From Sorex araneus (taxonomy: Eukaryota > Chordata > Mammalia > Eulipotyphla > Soricidae): DNA of 64,000 bases. Below, piece by piece: positions 10,653-22,320 of this stretch. The number at the start of each line of letters is the position of its first letter. Positions within the stretch are counted from its first letter, which is position 1. The DNA is taken from the NCBI RefSeq assembly GCF_027595985.1, contig NC_073302.1, positions 213,600,689 to 213,664,688 on the forward strand. Reading direction: 5' to 3'. The position numbers were made by a program, and so were the translations under genes. The notes below the pieces were generated by a model. The model was not told the DNA's origin, did no database searches, and saw only the letters and a program-made list of their open reading frames with translations.

Positions 10653-12358
10653 TTTACATGTAAGCCAGTCTTTCATCTGCATTATTTTTCTTCCTTCTTT
10701 TTAAAAATTGGAACAGAATGTTACATTTGAGGTTTAGTTAACTGTGATATGTGTGTGTTGCTTTTGCTTACAAATTGACCTCTCTAATAATTATTAGTAA
10801 TTTTCATTATTATCGACTCTAAGAAGTGCGCTCTTATTTTCTCTGATTTTTTTTCCAAATTTTCAAACATTTTGCTCAATTCTCTAATTGCTCACTACTC
10901 TCATGAAGTTTATGGCTACCATCAAGAGTCCAAATCTAGGACCCCAAGGCTAGCCTAATCCAGTATCCTGTTTCTTTGAAACTGTGTAGAATGGGAGGGA
11001 GATTAGCACTGTCCCTGCAGATGGCAAGATGCTAGGCTCTGTAGCTGTTTTTTTCTTATACACAGGATCACTTAGCTTTTAGGAAAACTGCAAGAACATG
11101 ACTTATTTCTCTCTTTGCTCTTTTCTTCATGATTGAATTTTGTATTTTTCTTTTAGAATTGTCATTATTGGATTTTATATTCTTCTGAGACCAATTTCTT
11201 AGCAAGCTCTTAAGTGTCATCATATAGCCAGAGTGCCTGTCTTTCAATGTTTTTTCTCAATATTTTAACCAATTTTGTTCCTAGGTCATAGTTATTACTG
11301 AAGAGACACCCTTCTTTTCAAGCTAGTTCTGGTTAAAATAATTGATAAAGTACATGCATGCACTGAATAAATGTCTTAATTATATTCTAAAATCAAATAA
11401 CTATCTCTGATGCAATAACCAGATAGCAATAGTTTTGAAATTGTTTAAAAACAAGTCACATTTGTTTGAATAAGTACATACTTAATTTAGGCATTATACA
11501 TCTTCATATTCTTTCATGAAGCTTTTTAAAAGCCATTACAAAAGATATTATAGTGAAATCTGAATTCTGTCACTTAACCACAAAAGTGCCCTGGCTTAAT
11601 AAATCATGAAAAGAATCAATGAGGCTTACATTGAATGCCTGAAACAAAACTGCAATCATTCATTGAAATAACTTTGGATGATTACTAAGTTCTCTAAAGT
11701 AGTTCATACTGCAGAAAACCATAAATGCTTTTATCCAACAATTATCACCATCCTATATACCAATGGAGCCATTTTGAAAGTATTTCCAATAAATCCACAA
11801 AATGCCTTGACTGGAACTGGTGTATTTTTGCAAAACTCTATTGTAACTCAGTTATAAAAGGTTGCTATCCGAGTAGAATAATAATGCTTTTTTGTCAGGA
11901 AGATAAATAATTGTAGTTGGAGATCCTTTGATAAAATGTTTCTTATACAGAGGAAACAAATAACAAAAGAAATGCTGTTATTATATAATCTAAAAAACAT
12001 AATAATATGACACAATCATTAAACTAATTTTGTATGTACTATGGATGGCTAAGAGGTATGGCTATTTGCCTTTCAGTGGTTTGATAAAGTTCATTTGTCT
12101 CCTTTATAGACACGAAAATACATTTCTTACATATTTTGATCCTGCTTTACACATTGTACTGAAGGAAAGAAGGGGTGAAAAAATTGCTTTCTATACTAAC
12201 GTGACTTTTAATATGGAGACAGCTTATAATAAATAAGCATAGTAATGAAGACCTGATTATAAAGAAGTTATTTTTATATATACTCATTCACACCGTAAGT
12301 TTCAGTATTAGCAAAAGAATCATGCTTGAATTTCTAAGCAAACAAACTATTAAATACA
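10653..12358. other. AT-rich sequence with no recognised feature
   Basis: No repeat family or convincing frame. Short open frames at 11725-11910 and 12030-12236 have no recognisable domain. Confidence 0.5.
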
Positions 12359-12406
12359 TTATTATGATGATGATGAAGACAATGATGATGATGATGATGA
12401 TGATTG
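12359..12406. repeat. (GAT)n microsatellite
   Basis: Two runs of GAT/ATG trinucleotides, separated by AAGACA. Such runs are often length-variable. Confidence 0.9.
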
Positions 12407-12548
12407 AGGTTGGCCAATGACAGTCTTACTCCTGTGTCTCAGTTAAGGTTCAATCTTCGAGTTGCTCTATGGGTCATAAACAGTGGTAAGAATTAAACCA
12501 GGACCAGCAGCATGTGAAGGCCTTTAAGCATTGGACACTCTCAAGTCC
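12407..12548 (-). mobile_element. Old degraded SOR-A-type SINE
   Basis: GTTGGCCAATGACAGTCTTA, TCTATGGGTCATAAACAGTG, TTAAACCAGGACCAGCAGC and CTCTCAAGTCC retain the reverse-complement SINE order. The (GAT)n run adjoins its 3' tail end. Confidence 0.55.
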
Positions 12549-12660
12549 ACAACTGCTATTGTTAAATAGATTTCTCACTTAATTTGCAGAGAAAATAGAA
12601 AATACATAAGCTCCATTCAAAAGCATTAAAGTTATTAAAATGTCAAGACTACATTTTAGG

Positions 12661-12909
12661 TACCACTGCAGCACTGTCATCCCATTGTTCATTGATTTGT
12701 TCAAGCGGGCACCGGTAACGTCTCTATTGTGAGATTTTTTGTTACTGCTTTTGGCATATCAAGTATGCCCCAGGTAGCTTGCCAGCCTCTGTGTGTGGAC
12801 GGGCTACTCTCGGTAGCTTGCCAGGCTCTCTGAGAGGGATGGAGGAATCAAACCCAGTCAGTCACGTGCAAGACAAATGCCCTATCTGCTGCGCTATCTT
12901 TCTAGTCCT
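12661..12909 (-). mobile_element. SOR-B SINE, minus strand
   Basis: It starts CACTGCAGCACTGTCATCCC, the reverse complement of the LINE-like tail, and ends at the head with GCGCTATCTTTCTAGTCC. GGTAGCTTGCCAGGCTCTC and AATCAAACCCAG mark the body and B-box. Imperfect duplications CATTTTAGGTACC (12652-12664) and CATTTTATACC (12910-12920) flank it. Confidence 0.85.
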
Positions 12910-15892
12910 CATTTTATACCTATTATATACATTTTTAGTATGTATAGTAAATCATTATGTATGTTATCTTGTCCTATATCTACTCATATGGGTTAAATGC
13001 ATTTTGATGAATACAATGAAAGAGCCAAAAAGATGTTATTAGATGTTAATTGAGGCATAGGAACAAGTGTAGGTAAATCATGAATCTATAAACTGTAAAA
13101 ATTTTTAACCATATGTTTATAAGAGAAACTTGACTTGCAGTACCTGGCCACTGCCAAATCAAGTGGATGATAAAAGAAAACATACCTGCTAGATAGAACA
13201 CATCATTAAGAGTCAGTTTTTATTTCTGCTTTGTTCTTAACAATAATTTAGAGCTCAGTGTTTCAACACATGAGAATGTTTGGCCTTACTGAGTTCACTG
13301 GAACCCAGAGAGAAGAGGAGAGAAGACAGCTGCATCTGCTCCGGATGGTGATACTACCTCATTTACATAGTTCTCTGAATCATTTTCACATCTCTCTGCA
13401 CATAACATGGGTAAGGATCCAAGTGTTGAGTGTTCTCTGAAGCCAATGGAAAACTGTTATTAGGTTATCTTGATATGAGTGTTGCATTTTTTAAAAATTT
13501 TCATTATGACTGAGGACCAGGAATAACAGATGGTTTGGTGAGGAAAGCGGAGGTTGCTGGCTAAAGCTCTTGCCAACAAGATTTGCTGTTAGCATAATAC
13601 GTTCAGTCAATTGGTGCATCTTGATGACACCAGATATAGAAAAGATAGATACTTCTGGTTGTCTTTGCAACTTATGTGATGGTTGAAAGAAAACCGACTC
13701 AACTTGCTATTAGGGATATTTATTTATTATGGAACAAAAAGTTACATTTTAAAACAATGTTTCCATGTTTATGAATAAAATTTTCATAGACACAAATCAA
13801 GTAATAATTAAAATTGTATTAATATTATTATAAAATTAAGCTTACCATCTGTTACTTATCTATACCTAAATATTTGAATGGTTATATGATACAAATAATA
13901 TAAGAAATACTGAATTGCTATATGACACAAATAGTAAATGAGAAAGAGAATATGCTGCTGCAAAATAGATCTTCCATATATATATATATATACATACATA
14001 TGCAGAGTTGATCCACAGAACTTTAATATTTCAGTACTTAAAATTGCTTTAAAAATAAATTTCTGTGACTGAAAAAAAGTAAAAATTGTTACAGTTGGTG
14101 AGGGTTTTTGGAACAAAAGTTGTCTTTTTGACCTTGTTGGAGTGAACAGATTATTATGAGTGTGGGATTGTGTTGAAATTATGGGTGTATGAAACTTCAT
14201 CAAAAGCATTATAAATCACAGTAACTAAATACAGTTCATAATAGGTTTGCTCTCTTTTTTTATGGAACATAACTGTGTTTTACAGTTGAGATAATTGACC
14301 CCTAACCATGAAACATGGATGTTAAATTAGGTGAATTTAAAATAAAAATCATCTTTTTCTCAGTCAGACATTGTGTCTCAGCTAATAAATTAACAATGTG
14401 ATTTATGTATGTAACAACCCTCATAGCTGAATTTTTATTTATGTAATATAGAAAAGGAAACAAAAAATTTCCCCCAAATTATATAGAATTATAAATGATA
14501 AAGAAAGTCTAAACACATCTATGCTCATGTGTTCTTAACCTCTAAATAGTATTACATTCCCAAATTAAAATACTGAGGTCCTTATCACATGATCAGTGAT
14601 GTTAGTTTGGTACTGTTAATAGTTTTTCTAGAATGCTATAGTAGTAACTGGATTATGGTCTGGCACCTGTTATTCAAGCCTAATTTACTAACCTTACTAT
14701 AATTATTATTTATAGTTTTTTCTTTAGAAAAAGTTATTTCACTTCAAGTAAGTATTCCCTGGGTAACATTAAAATAACATTTTTGCCTTATAATTGGCCA
14801 GATTTAGATTGAGACTGATACATTCATGTAATGGATTATATAGCACAATTAAGTATCTTGCTGTGAACGAGATGTGTTACATGATGGCACTTCTCTTATC
14901 TTTCTAGCTTGTCATCTTATTAAGCATGGGAACTATATTCTTTCCTAAAAGCATGCAAATCTTTTGTTTGAAAGTTGATAAGCATTTAAAATTTTATGCA
15001 TCTTATCAATGCATATATAATTTTCCTGGTAATTATAATAAAAGACAAATTTTACTTTCATATTAATGCATAACTTTTTAATTTGGAAAAATATAAAAAC
15101 TTCTAGATACTTCATACTCTGTTGGCAATAATTGAAATATTATGGGTAGCATATAATATATTTTTATCATATTCATGTGAAATATTTAGTAGTCACATTA
15201 ATCTGAAAAAGAGAAAATTTTTATTTTTTTGTAGAGTAAACAATTTAAACAACTGCTTAATTAATCAGTGTATCTGACAATAGACATTCCTTATCAACAT
15301 TTCCTCTGACAATGATTTGTTTTCTCATTTAGTCATTCTCCAAATATTTCATTTCCGTCTTTATAATACTGACTTTACTGTATCTTTATTCCTCTTCCCT
15401 TCATTTTTTTGCCATTTTTCACTTAAATAAAAGAATATTCTGGTTTTCAACATAAACTACTTAAACTCTTAGAGACTTATAAAATATTAATCATTGTTTA
15501 TGTTTTTTTAGAAGTACCTTGTAATTCATATTACACTACCCAGCACTGACATTAAACTAATTATATGGTACTTTTTAATCTATCAGATGTGTTATACTTT
15601 GTTTGGTAAGCATGTTTAAAATAGGAAGATAAAAAGCAAAGTCAAGCAAACAACACTATTCTCTATCTCGCCTGCCCAATTTCTTTATGGAAACTAGAAC
15701 ATCCATAAATTTACATATTCATCCTCTATTGCAGCAGTATGTAAATTATTAATTTTTCCTGAAAAATTTGCAAATGTATTCTTATATATATTCAACATAT
15801 TTCTTTGAGTAGTTCTAAATATCTTATTTTTTCTTTCTTTTTCCTTAGAATATTTATATTTTGATTATATTTTAGGAAAGAATTCTTTTTTT
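12910..15892. other. Unique AT-rich sequence, short (TA)n at 13976-13993
   Basis: Three kilobases without a recognised repeat or gene. A TA dinucleotide run followed by TACATACATATG lies at 13976-14000. The 117-residue minus-strand frame at 13856-14209 reads through that run and looks spurious. Confidence 0.5.
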
Positions 15893-16033
15893 TTTATATC
15901 TGGAAGTGTTCTGGGATTACTCCTGGCTTGATGTTCAAGGATCACCGAAGGCTTGAGGGGCCATACGAGGTGCTGGTAAGTACCCGACCCAAGTGTACCA
16001 TCTCTTCACCCTGACCTGTACCTCCGGTCCTTC
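15893..16033 (-). mobile_element. Old degraded SOR-A-type SINE
   Basis: CTGGGATTACTCCTGGCTTG, GAGGGGCCATACGAGGTGC and GTACCATCTCTTCACCC match the reverse-complement SOR-A order with heavy divergence. Confidence 0.65.
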
Positions 16034-17074
16034 TTTTCTTTATAGTCACAGACTTATTATTAGCCTGCAAATTCCCAATGGGCTGATTGAGTCAGGGCTG
16101 CTGTGATTATTCTGTATAACAGCTTTTTTTCTGGATACAGTTATTTTCAATTGATTTAAACACCTGACAGAGAAAGAACTTTGAATTGAGAATTCAGAAA
16201 CACTAGTAAATTCAGTCTTTTTTCCTGCTCTGATATTCTCCTTTTATAAAACAGTTGGGCAAACATGCCTCCCATATTATGGAGGAGAATGAAAAACTTC
16301 AGAAACGTTGGAATTTAAGATTATCAGAATAAATGAGACTAGAATGTACTGGTGCCTGCAAAATGGGAAGACGGAAAGACGGAGAAGAGGATAAAATGAA
16401 TGAGAATCATAAGATGAATTTCAGGGGAACTGCTCTAACACCTGATGCCTTTTTATTTCTAGAATAAAATTATTCTAGACACACACACACGCACACACCA
16501 CATATACATATGCATCAGCACCATAAAGATTAACATCACTCTGGTGAAGTCCATTTACAACATTTTAAATTTTTTTTTCATTAACTTTTTCATAAAAAGC
16601 TAACCGGGTAGTTTCCTGTCAAAGAAAGAAACAACAGAGACATGTAGCTAAGGGATATAACATAGAGGAAAAATAAAACTCAATGTCAAAAGTGTATGAT
16701 TTTATTTTTATATTCCATTAATGTGGTCATACCTTCCACATGATGTGAAAATGTTTTTTATGTGAATCACAAAGGAAGGGGTTATAGAATTTTACATCTC
16801 CCCTACAACCTGCCCCCAAAGAGAACTGAGAACAATGATGGTGTATAAAAATTAATTTCCAGTGGAAAAGGACTTAAAATTCTGCAACATGAATGGAAAG
16901 CAATGGATACACTATATTTAATTGGAATGTAATGAACTTTTGCAACTGACTTCTGAGAAACTGCAAACCATATCTGCAAATTATTTTCATGTTCTGCATT
17001 GATAGGTTGAGCTTAAGTCAAAAGGTAATCCAGGTTGAGTCATTTGAACATTCCTCTAGCTTGGTTATTAATTG
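16034..17074. other. AT-rich sequence, short (CA)n at 16480-16499
   Basis: A CA-rich tract (ACACACACACACGCACACAC) is followed by CATATACATATGCAT. Nothing else recognised. Confidence 0.45.
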
Positions 17075-17322
17075 TATTTATTTTAGATTGCACGCTGAGA
17101 AACAGACACTGGATTCCCCGGGATGTCAAAAGAACACTTGGCTGCCCACCTATGAGGTGGTCAGACTTCTTCATCAAGACCCTGAACAAACAGTTTGATG
17201 CTCTTCATGTTCCTGGAGCAAGCGGACACCATTGGGCCACAGTAGCACTTGACAGAGACGAATGGAGATGTTACTGGCACCTGCTTGAGAAAATCAATGA
17301 GCAATGGGATGACATGTGATAA
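17075..17322 (+). mobile_element. RTE-clade LINE, 3' end of the reverse-transcriptase ORF (5'-truncated)
   Basis: A frame ending at 17319 reads WIPRDVKRTLGCPPMRWSDF, then about 25 residues on HWATVALDRDEWRCYW and finally LLEKINEQWDDM before TGA. The order WIPR...GRPPTRWSD...HWATLARDRDEWRRYW is the C-terminal end typical of RTE-clade LINE polyproteins (established family pattern, recalled rather than searched). Here GRPPTRW has become GCPPMRW. Only the last ~80 codons are present, so this is a dead 5'-truncated copy. Its last ~60 bases (ATGGAGATGTTACTGG through GCAATGGGATGACA) correspond to the tail of the SOR-B SINEs in this window, which makes it the best candidate for the LINE lineage that mobilised them. 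There is no poly(A) after the stop. Confidence 0.75.
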
Positions 17323-17439
17323 AAGTGTTGTTATGTTGACATGTAATTTCAAATAGTTTCAGCATCACACTACACAAAGTAGTAGATTTTCATGAGTTGT
17401 TACCCAACTGTACCTTTGATAGTTTATAGTAAGAGTGTA

Positions 17440-17625
17440 GATTTTCTGTGGCAAGAGACATAATTCAAGGAGGCAGGACTCTTATTGATTGACACAAGGG
17501 GTTGGTCAATCGTTGGCACCACACACGCTCCCTGAGCCCAAACCTGGAGTGATCCCTGAATACAGTCCCAGAAGTAAGCTCTGAGCACTGGCAGGCGTGA
17601 CCCACAAACAACAACAACAACAAAA
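17440..17625 (+). mobile_element. Older SOR-A SINE, plus strand
   Basis: GCTCCCTGAGCCCAAACC, GGAGTGATCCCTGAATACAG and GGCAGGCGTGACCCACAAAC match the SOR-A 3' half. The head is poorly preserved. It ends in a (CAA)n-rich tail. Confidence 0.65.
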
Positions 17626-17796
17626 AACAAGAATGTGGCATTTCTAATGAAATTGTTTTGTTTTAAATATTAAATTTTTCCCCGTGTAATCTAAGGTAAA
17701 AGAGAGCTATTGCATTGCATAATTTTTCTTTAGACCAGTTTAAAATCCTAGGGCATGGTAGTAACCTCTGGAGCAATTGAAGGACTTTCTATTTTC

Positions 17797-17973
17797 ATTC
17801 TTTTTTTTTTTTGCCTTTTGGGTCACACTCAGTGATGCTCAGGGGTTATTCCTGGCTCTGTGCTCAGGAATTACTCCTGGCAGTGCTGGGGAGACCATAT
17901 GGGATGTCGGAGATTGATGACGGGTCAGCCGTGTGCAAGACAAACATCCTACATGCTGTACTATTGGGGGGGA
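17797..17973 (-). mobile_element. SOR-A SINE with target-site duplication
   Basis: The reverse complement begins in poly(T) then TGCCTTTTGGGTCACACTC. The head is altered near GATTGATGACGGGTCAGCC, and the 5' end is a G-run instead of the usual GCTCCAGCCCC. ACTTTCTATTTTC flanks it at 17784-17796 and 17974-17986. Confidence 0.9.
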
Positions 17974-18042
17974 ACTTTCTATTTTCTATAGAAAATTTAT
18001 TCTCAGAAAAAATGATATTTTTTTTAAGAAAGTAGGCTTTAC

Positions 18043-18490
18043 CTCCTGGTTCTTAGCTCTACTACTCTTGGTTATTAGTCTCTCATTCTGCTACTTTATA
18101 TTCCACAGATAAGTGCCCCACAGCTTGAAAACTGGCCTCACATGCTGGGGGAAAAGGCAGCTGAGATAGCAAAGGGAACAAATAGTAGAGAATGTTGGGA
18201 GAACGCACTCAGTTTGAAAGCTGAGTGCCGAAAATAGACTGTAGACCGAACATGAAGGCCACTCAATACCTCTATTGCAAACTAGAAACTAGAAACCCAA
18301 AAGGAAAGAGAACAAAAGGGAATGCCCTGCTGCAGAGGCAGGGTCGGGTGGTGGGGGCTCGGGTGGGGGTGGTGGGAGGGATACTGGGATCATTGGTGGA
18401 GGAGAATGGGCACTGGTGGAGGGATGTAAACTAAATGCAAACATGAAAGTTCATAAGTTTGTAACTGTACCTCACAGTGATTCATTAATA
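18043..18490 (+). mobile_element. 5'-inverted, truncated L1 (3' end)
   Basis: The plus-strand part (about 18116-18490) is L1 3'UTR: CTGGCCTCACATGCTGGG, ACTCAATACCTCTATTGC, a G-rich stretch and CACTGGTGGAGGGATG, ending in an A-rich tail. The first ~70 bases (TTATTAGTCTCTCATTCTGC, TTATATTCCACAGATAAG) are the segment just upstream, in inverted orientation. This is the signature of twin-primed L1 insertion. The target-site duplication is not clear. Confidence 0.75.
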
Positions 18491-18504
18491 AAAATTTTAA
18501 AAAA

Positions 18505-18835
18505 TGATAAATAAATAAACAAACAAATAAATAAATAAAAACAGTTAAAAAGAAAAAAGAAAGAAAACTGTGGGCTAAATAAATGTAGGAATCTCTGCTT
18601 TGGACTATTGATTTGTACAGAAAGACAGGTTTGCAGTAAGTACTCTCACAAAGTAGTCTTTTAAAAATATCTTAGCACTGTCTTTGCTTCAGACTCCAAA
18701 TATCAGTGATTACTTCCACAAAGTAAAAAACAAAAAAAACCCAAAAAAACAGGAGGTTCTAAAATGAAATAAATAAATCAAATAAATAAAATCTAATAAA
18801 TAAGTAAATAAATAAAATCTAAAATCTAATAGTTC
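18505..18835. repeat. (AAAT)n-rich runs
   Basis: Tetranucleotide AAAT/AAAC runs at about 18505-18540, just after the L1 tail, and AAAT runs at about 18760-18825. The first probably grew from the L1 poly(A) tail. Confidence 0.7.
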
Positions 18836-20099
18836 AAAAGGATGTATTGATGGCCTTGAGGAGTATTTTGTCTGTGCTCCTGAATTAATAAGGAAAAACA
18901 ATATTCAAACTAGGATGCAAAGTGATGTTATTTCAAATATGAAACAGTTTTGAGTACTAAAATTTAGTTATTTGCATAGTTTTGTTCACTCATAATCTGA
19001 TAGCAACATTTGCTTCTCATTAGTCAGGATGACTGTTAAAAATGCTTGAGGCTATTTACAGCCCTTATGATATTTATTCAGTCTGTCTGCACACAGAAAT
19101 ATCATCACAGCTCACAATTGGTGGCAAGAATTAATCTGTTTTCCATTTTGTATACCTACTCAGTCCATTCCAATAGATTAAGTTCTCCAAATCAATGCTA
19201 ACATATTTAAAAAAAAACTTTCTGTTGACTTCTTACACAGCTAATATCATAGGAAGCATCAATCTTTTTAGAGGGTTAGTGAAGGCAGGAAGAAATAAAC
19301 AGTATAATTTATTTAACTTAATAAGTGCCATCACATTTAGTAGGTTAAGAAATCCATTACTTTAAAAACAAAATAGTTTACTTACACATGTAATGGATCA
19401 TATAATGAAATTTCAAAAATAAAGTTTGGAGTTTTTAATTGAAGGATTTAATTAATGAGAAGACTATTATGTGAAACTTGACCAGAATGTTATAGGAGAG
19501 GGGGAATAATATATTTTGTACATTTCAATCTTTAAAAAAATAAAAAGTATTCTTAATTCTAAGCTGATTATATTTAACATAATTAGTTCTAAATGTGTTT
19601 GAATGTACTACCTAGATCATTCAGTTATAAGAGATATCTAACCATCGGTTTTCACTTGTGTTGAATAATTTTTTTAATAAAAATGGAATAGTTTTAGCTA
19701 ATGAACTTTTATGCATTAAATTTTAGTTAAAATAGTAAAAAAATACTATTAATTTAAAAATTAATAGCTTAGCCAATGAAATTTTATGTATTAATTTACT
19801 ATTATTTGTTCATTGTGCTTTTCAGAAGAATGTTTTAACATTGTGATGCCTTTGTAAATGACTAAAACTATTCTTCGGAGTGACATATTTACATTTTAGA
19901 TACCTATCGTTGTTCACAATTTATAGAGGGAACTGATTAAAGAAGAACATGGGGTACATATAATGTGATGTAAGGGGAGCTCCCACACGGCAAATGAAAT
20001 GGGCAGGAGAGTGACAGTAGCCTTGAGAAGGAGTCTACCTTTTACTCTCTGCTTTCTATCCACCTCTGATACCCAGGAACAGCTAAAGTAATCTGTGAT
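18836..20099. other. Unique AT-rich sequence
   Basis: No recognised repeat, frame or RNA gene. Confidence 0.5.
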
Positions 20100-20785
20100 T
20101 GTTAAGAGTCAGCTGTGAGCCTTGCACCTTGCATGAAAGGAAAATTACTCCTAGAGCTTATCCAGGACTTCCGGGTTCTGGCCTTTCTCTCAGAAACAAT
20201 TTCAGGAAAAGACAAGCAGTGAAGTGGAAAACAGGTTTCGTTTGGGAATGATAAGGAAGGAAAGAGAGAACATGGTGCCCAGGAGTGGAGAGAGAGCCCC
20301 AGAACGCGTCCCAGAATCAGATATGAAGGTATCAAAGCACACATCTCAGGAGGGGATATGCTGGCAACACATGTGCTCAGACACCACATGTGATCAATAG
20401 CGACACAGGGACACAGGCTTCCCGTGGGCTCAGGCAGCATATGTGCATGCTTCCTTTGTTCAAGTGGCTCTCATGGGTTTTCTCCCAAGCTGCCCATGAG
20501 GGATTTTCTTCATTGAGTCCCTTCTTAGGGTGGGTGCTGAGGGGCGAGAGTTGGGAGTAAGCGGTGGTCTTCTTTGATACTTTTCCTGGCCTTTGCTCCT
20601 GTTGGAACTCCTCTTACTTGGGGATCTATCCCTCAGATCTTTGCTGGCACCAGGAAAAGTTCTTACCAGGACTTATTTCCTGTATCCCCAAAGTGGGATT
20701 TGCAGCCTTGAGGCTGTTGGCTTTATTTATTTTCCAGGAATTCATTAGCACGAGGGCACGCTTTTCTGTCTATTCACCTGCCTCA
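20100..20785 (-). mobile_element. Solo LTR, family Y, copy 1 (decayed)
   Basis: It aligns in order and orientation with the better-preserved LTR at 26110-26837. Shared blocks include TTTCAGGAAAAGACAAGCAG, ACACATCTCAGGAGGGGAT, CAACACATGTGCTC and GGGCTCAGGCAGCATATG. Both begin TGTTAAG on the plus strand and end near CACCTGCCT. In this copy the minus-strand TATA box and AATAAA have been lost to substitutions. No viral coding sequence adjoins it. Confidence 0.6.
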
Positions 20786-21083
20786 AAAAAGAAGTTGAAA
20801 AATATGCAAAAATTGCTGTGAGGGAATATAATTACATCCATTTTGCATTTTTCTTTCTAGCTGCTTTTTATAGGGGCCTTCTTAGAGTGCTAGAAGTCCT
20901 AAAACCACTCCTGTCACAACATTTGACTTTATTCTGTAGGCCAGAGTTTGTACTTATGCCCATGTAATGCGGTACTGGGGCCACATCTGCGATTATTCAA
21001 AGGCCTATAAATTCTGGGGTTCCCCCTAAATCATGCAAAGGATGTAATCTACTATTTTAGCTACTTTTCTATCACTTATTTTT

Positions 21084-21835
21084 AAAATTTTCATTTTATT
21101 GAATCACCGTGACAAAAGTTACAAAGCTTTCAGGTTTAAGTCTCAGTCATATAATAACCAAACCCCCAACTCTTCAGCAGTGCACATGTTCCCCCACCGA
21201 GAACCCCAATATATCCCCCTCCCACACCCGCTCCCCCACCTGAGTGGCTAATGATCTTCACTGTATTCTCTCCATACTTTCAATATATTCAATATTTCAA
21301 CAGAAAACTCACTATTATTATTTGGAATTTTCCCCCAACAATCAAACCTGCTGAAAAGGCATCATTTGATAATTTGTTTTTCATTGCTGAGAATGAAGAT
21401 TATATGAAGTTTTGGATTTCTGATATTTTAGCTCAGTTCACAGTCTAGATGCATTTCTATAAGAAGCCTCTGAGTAGCAAAATGGGTTAGTAGACCTGTA
21501 GACCTCCCGGATAATAGTCTTTGAGGAGCAGAGGGGCCATGTCGTGTGCAGCTGCTCTGGATCTCATCCAGGCAGAGAGCGTGCCCGTAACACCCCCATC
21601 CCATGATCTCTTGCACACCACGTCACTACAAGCTCGTACCTCTGGGTTGTGAGTTCTAGAAGATGGCGGACACCACATGGGCACCACTGCTGCCACTACC
21701 GCTGCTGCCATCTCCCCCATAGAAAGAAAGTTTTGAGAGAGAAAATCCTTCCCCTTTCCCGGGCGGCATGGGGTTGTGGCTCAGTTCACAGTCTAGATGC
21801 ATTTCTATAAGAAGCCGCTGGGTGCCAAAATGGCT
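21084..21835 (-). mobile_element. ORF-less L1 derivative, copy 1 (L1 3'UTR fused to GC-rich tandem unit)
   Basis: The left part, about 21084-21430, is L1 3'UTR in reverse (TATTGAATCACCGTGACAAA, CAAAGCTTTCAGGTTTAAG, CCTGCTGAAAAGGCATCAT). Instead of ORF2 it continues into a GC-rich unit that starts GCTCAGTTCACAGTCTAGAT at 21431 and begins again with the same bases at 21779, a period of 348. The unit has a YY1-like AGATGGCAGC on the minus strand. Likely imperfect target-site duplications are CTATCACTTATTTTT (21069-21083) and CTGTCACCCTTTTT (21836-21849). The same architecture is at 38184-38956. No ORF1 or ORF2 sequence is present, so it would be non-autonomous. Confidence 0.7.
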
Positions 21836-22071
21836 CTGTCACCCTTTTTAAATTTTAAATTATTCATCTAATCTAACATGAAGCTTGTGTTGACCATGTT
21901 CATAAAAATGACATAAAGAGTCATAGCAAGGAAGCTAGATCATCACCTAGAACGTCTAGCAATAGCTTGTAATGAACATTGTTCAGGAACTTGCATAATG
22001 TATACAACCAGGACAGTTACAACATTACCAAATATTTCATCATTATTTGCTGAAATATTAGTTCACGTTAG

Positions 22072-22235
22072 GGGCCCTGAGAGATAGTACATTCACTTAC
22101 CTTCATCCAGCTGAGCTCACCCCAGCACCACAAAGAGACCCTCAAACTGGATAGAAGTGACGCTGACCACAGAGTCAGGAATATTCTCTGAGCACAGCTT
22201 AGTGTGGAACACCAAAAATAGTAAATTAATAAAGA
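22072..22235 (+). mobile_element. Old degraded SOR-A SINE
   Basis: GGGCCCTGAGAGATAGTAC, CCAGCTGAGCTCACCCCAGC, AATATTCTCTGAGCACAGC and TGTGGAACACCAAAAATAG keep the SOR-A order with strong divergence. Confidence 0.6.
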
Positions 22236-22320
22236 TAATCAGACATTACTCTGATAAAAATATGATTATCATTAAATATATATGTGTGTACGTAAATATA
22301 CATATATATATATATATATT

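Noticed and set aside
17035..17319. 94-residue frame as a host gene
   Set aside because: Its recognisable part is the C-terminus of an RTE-type LINE polyprotein; the first ~15 residues are flank.
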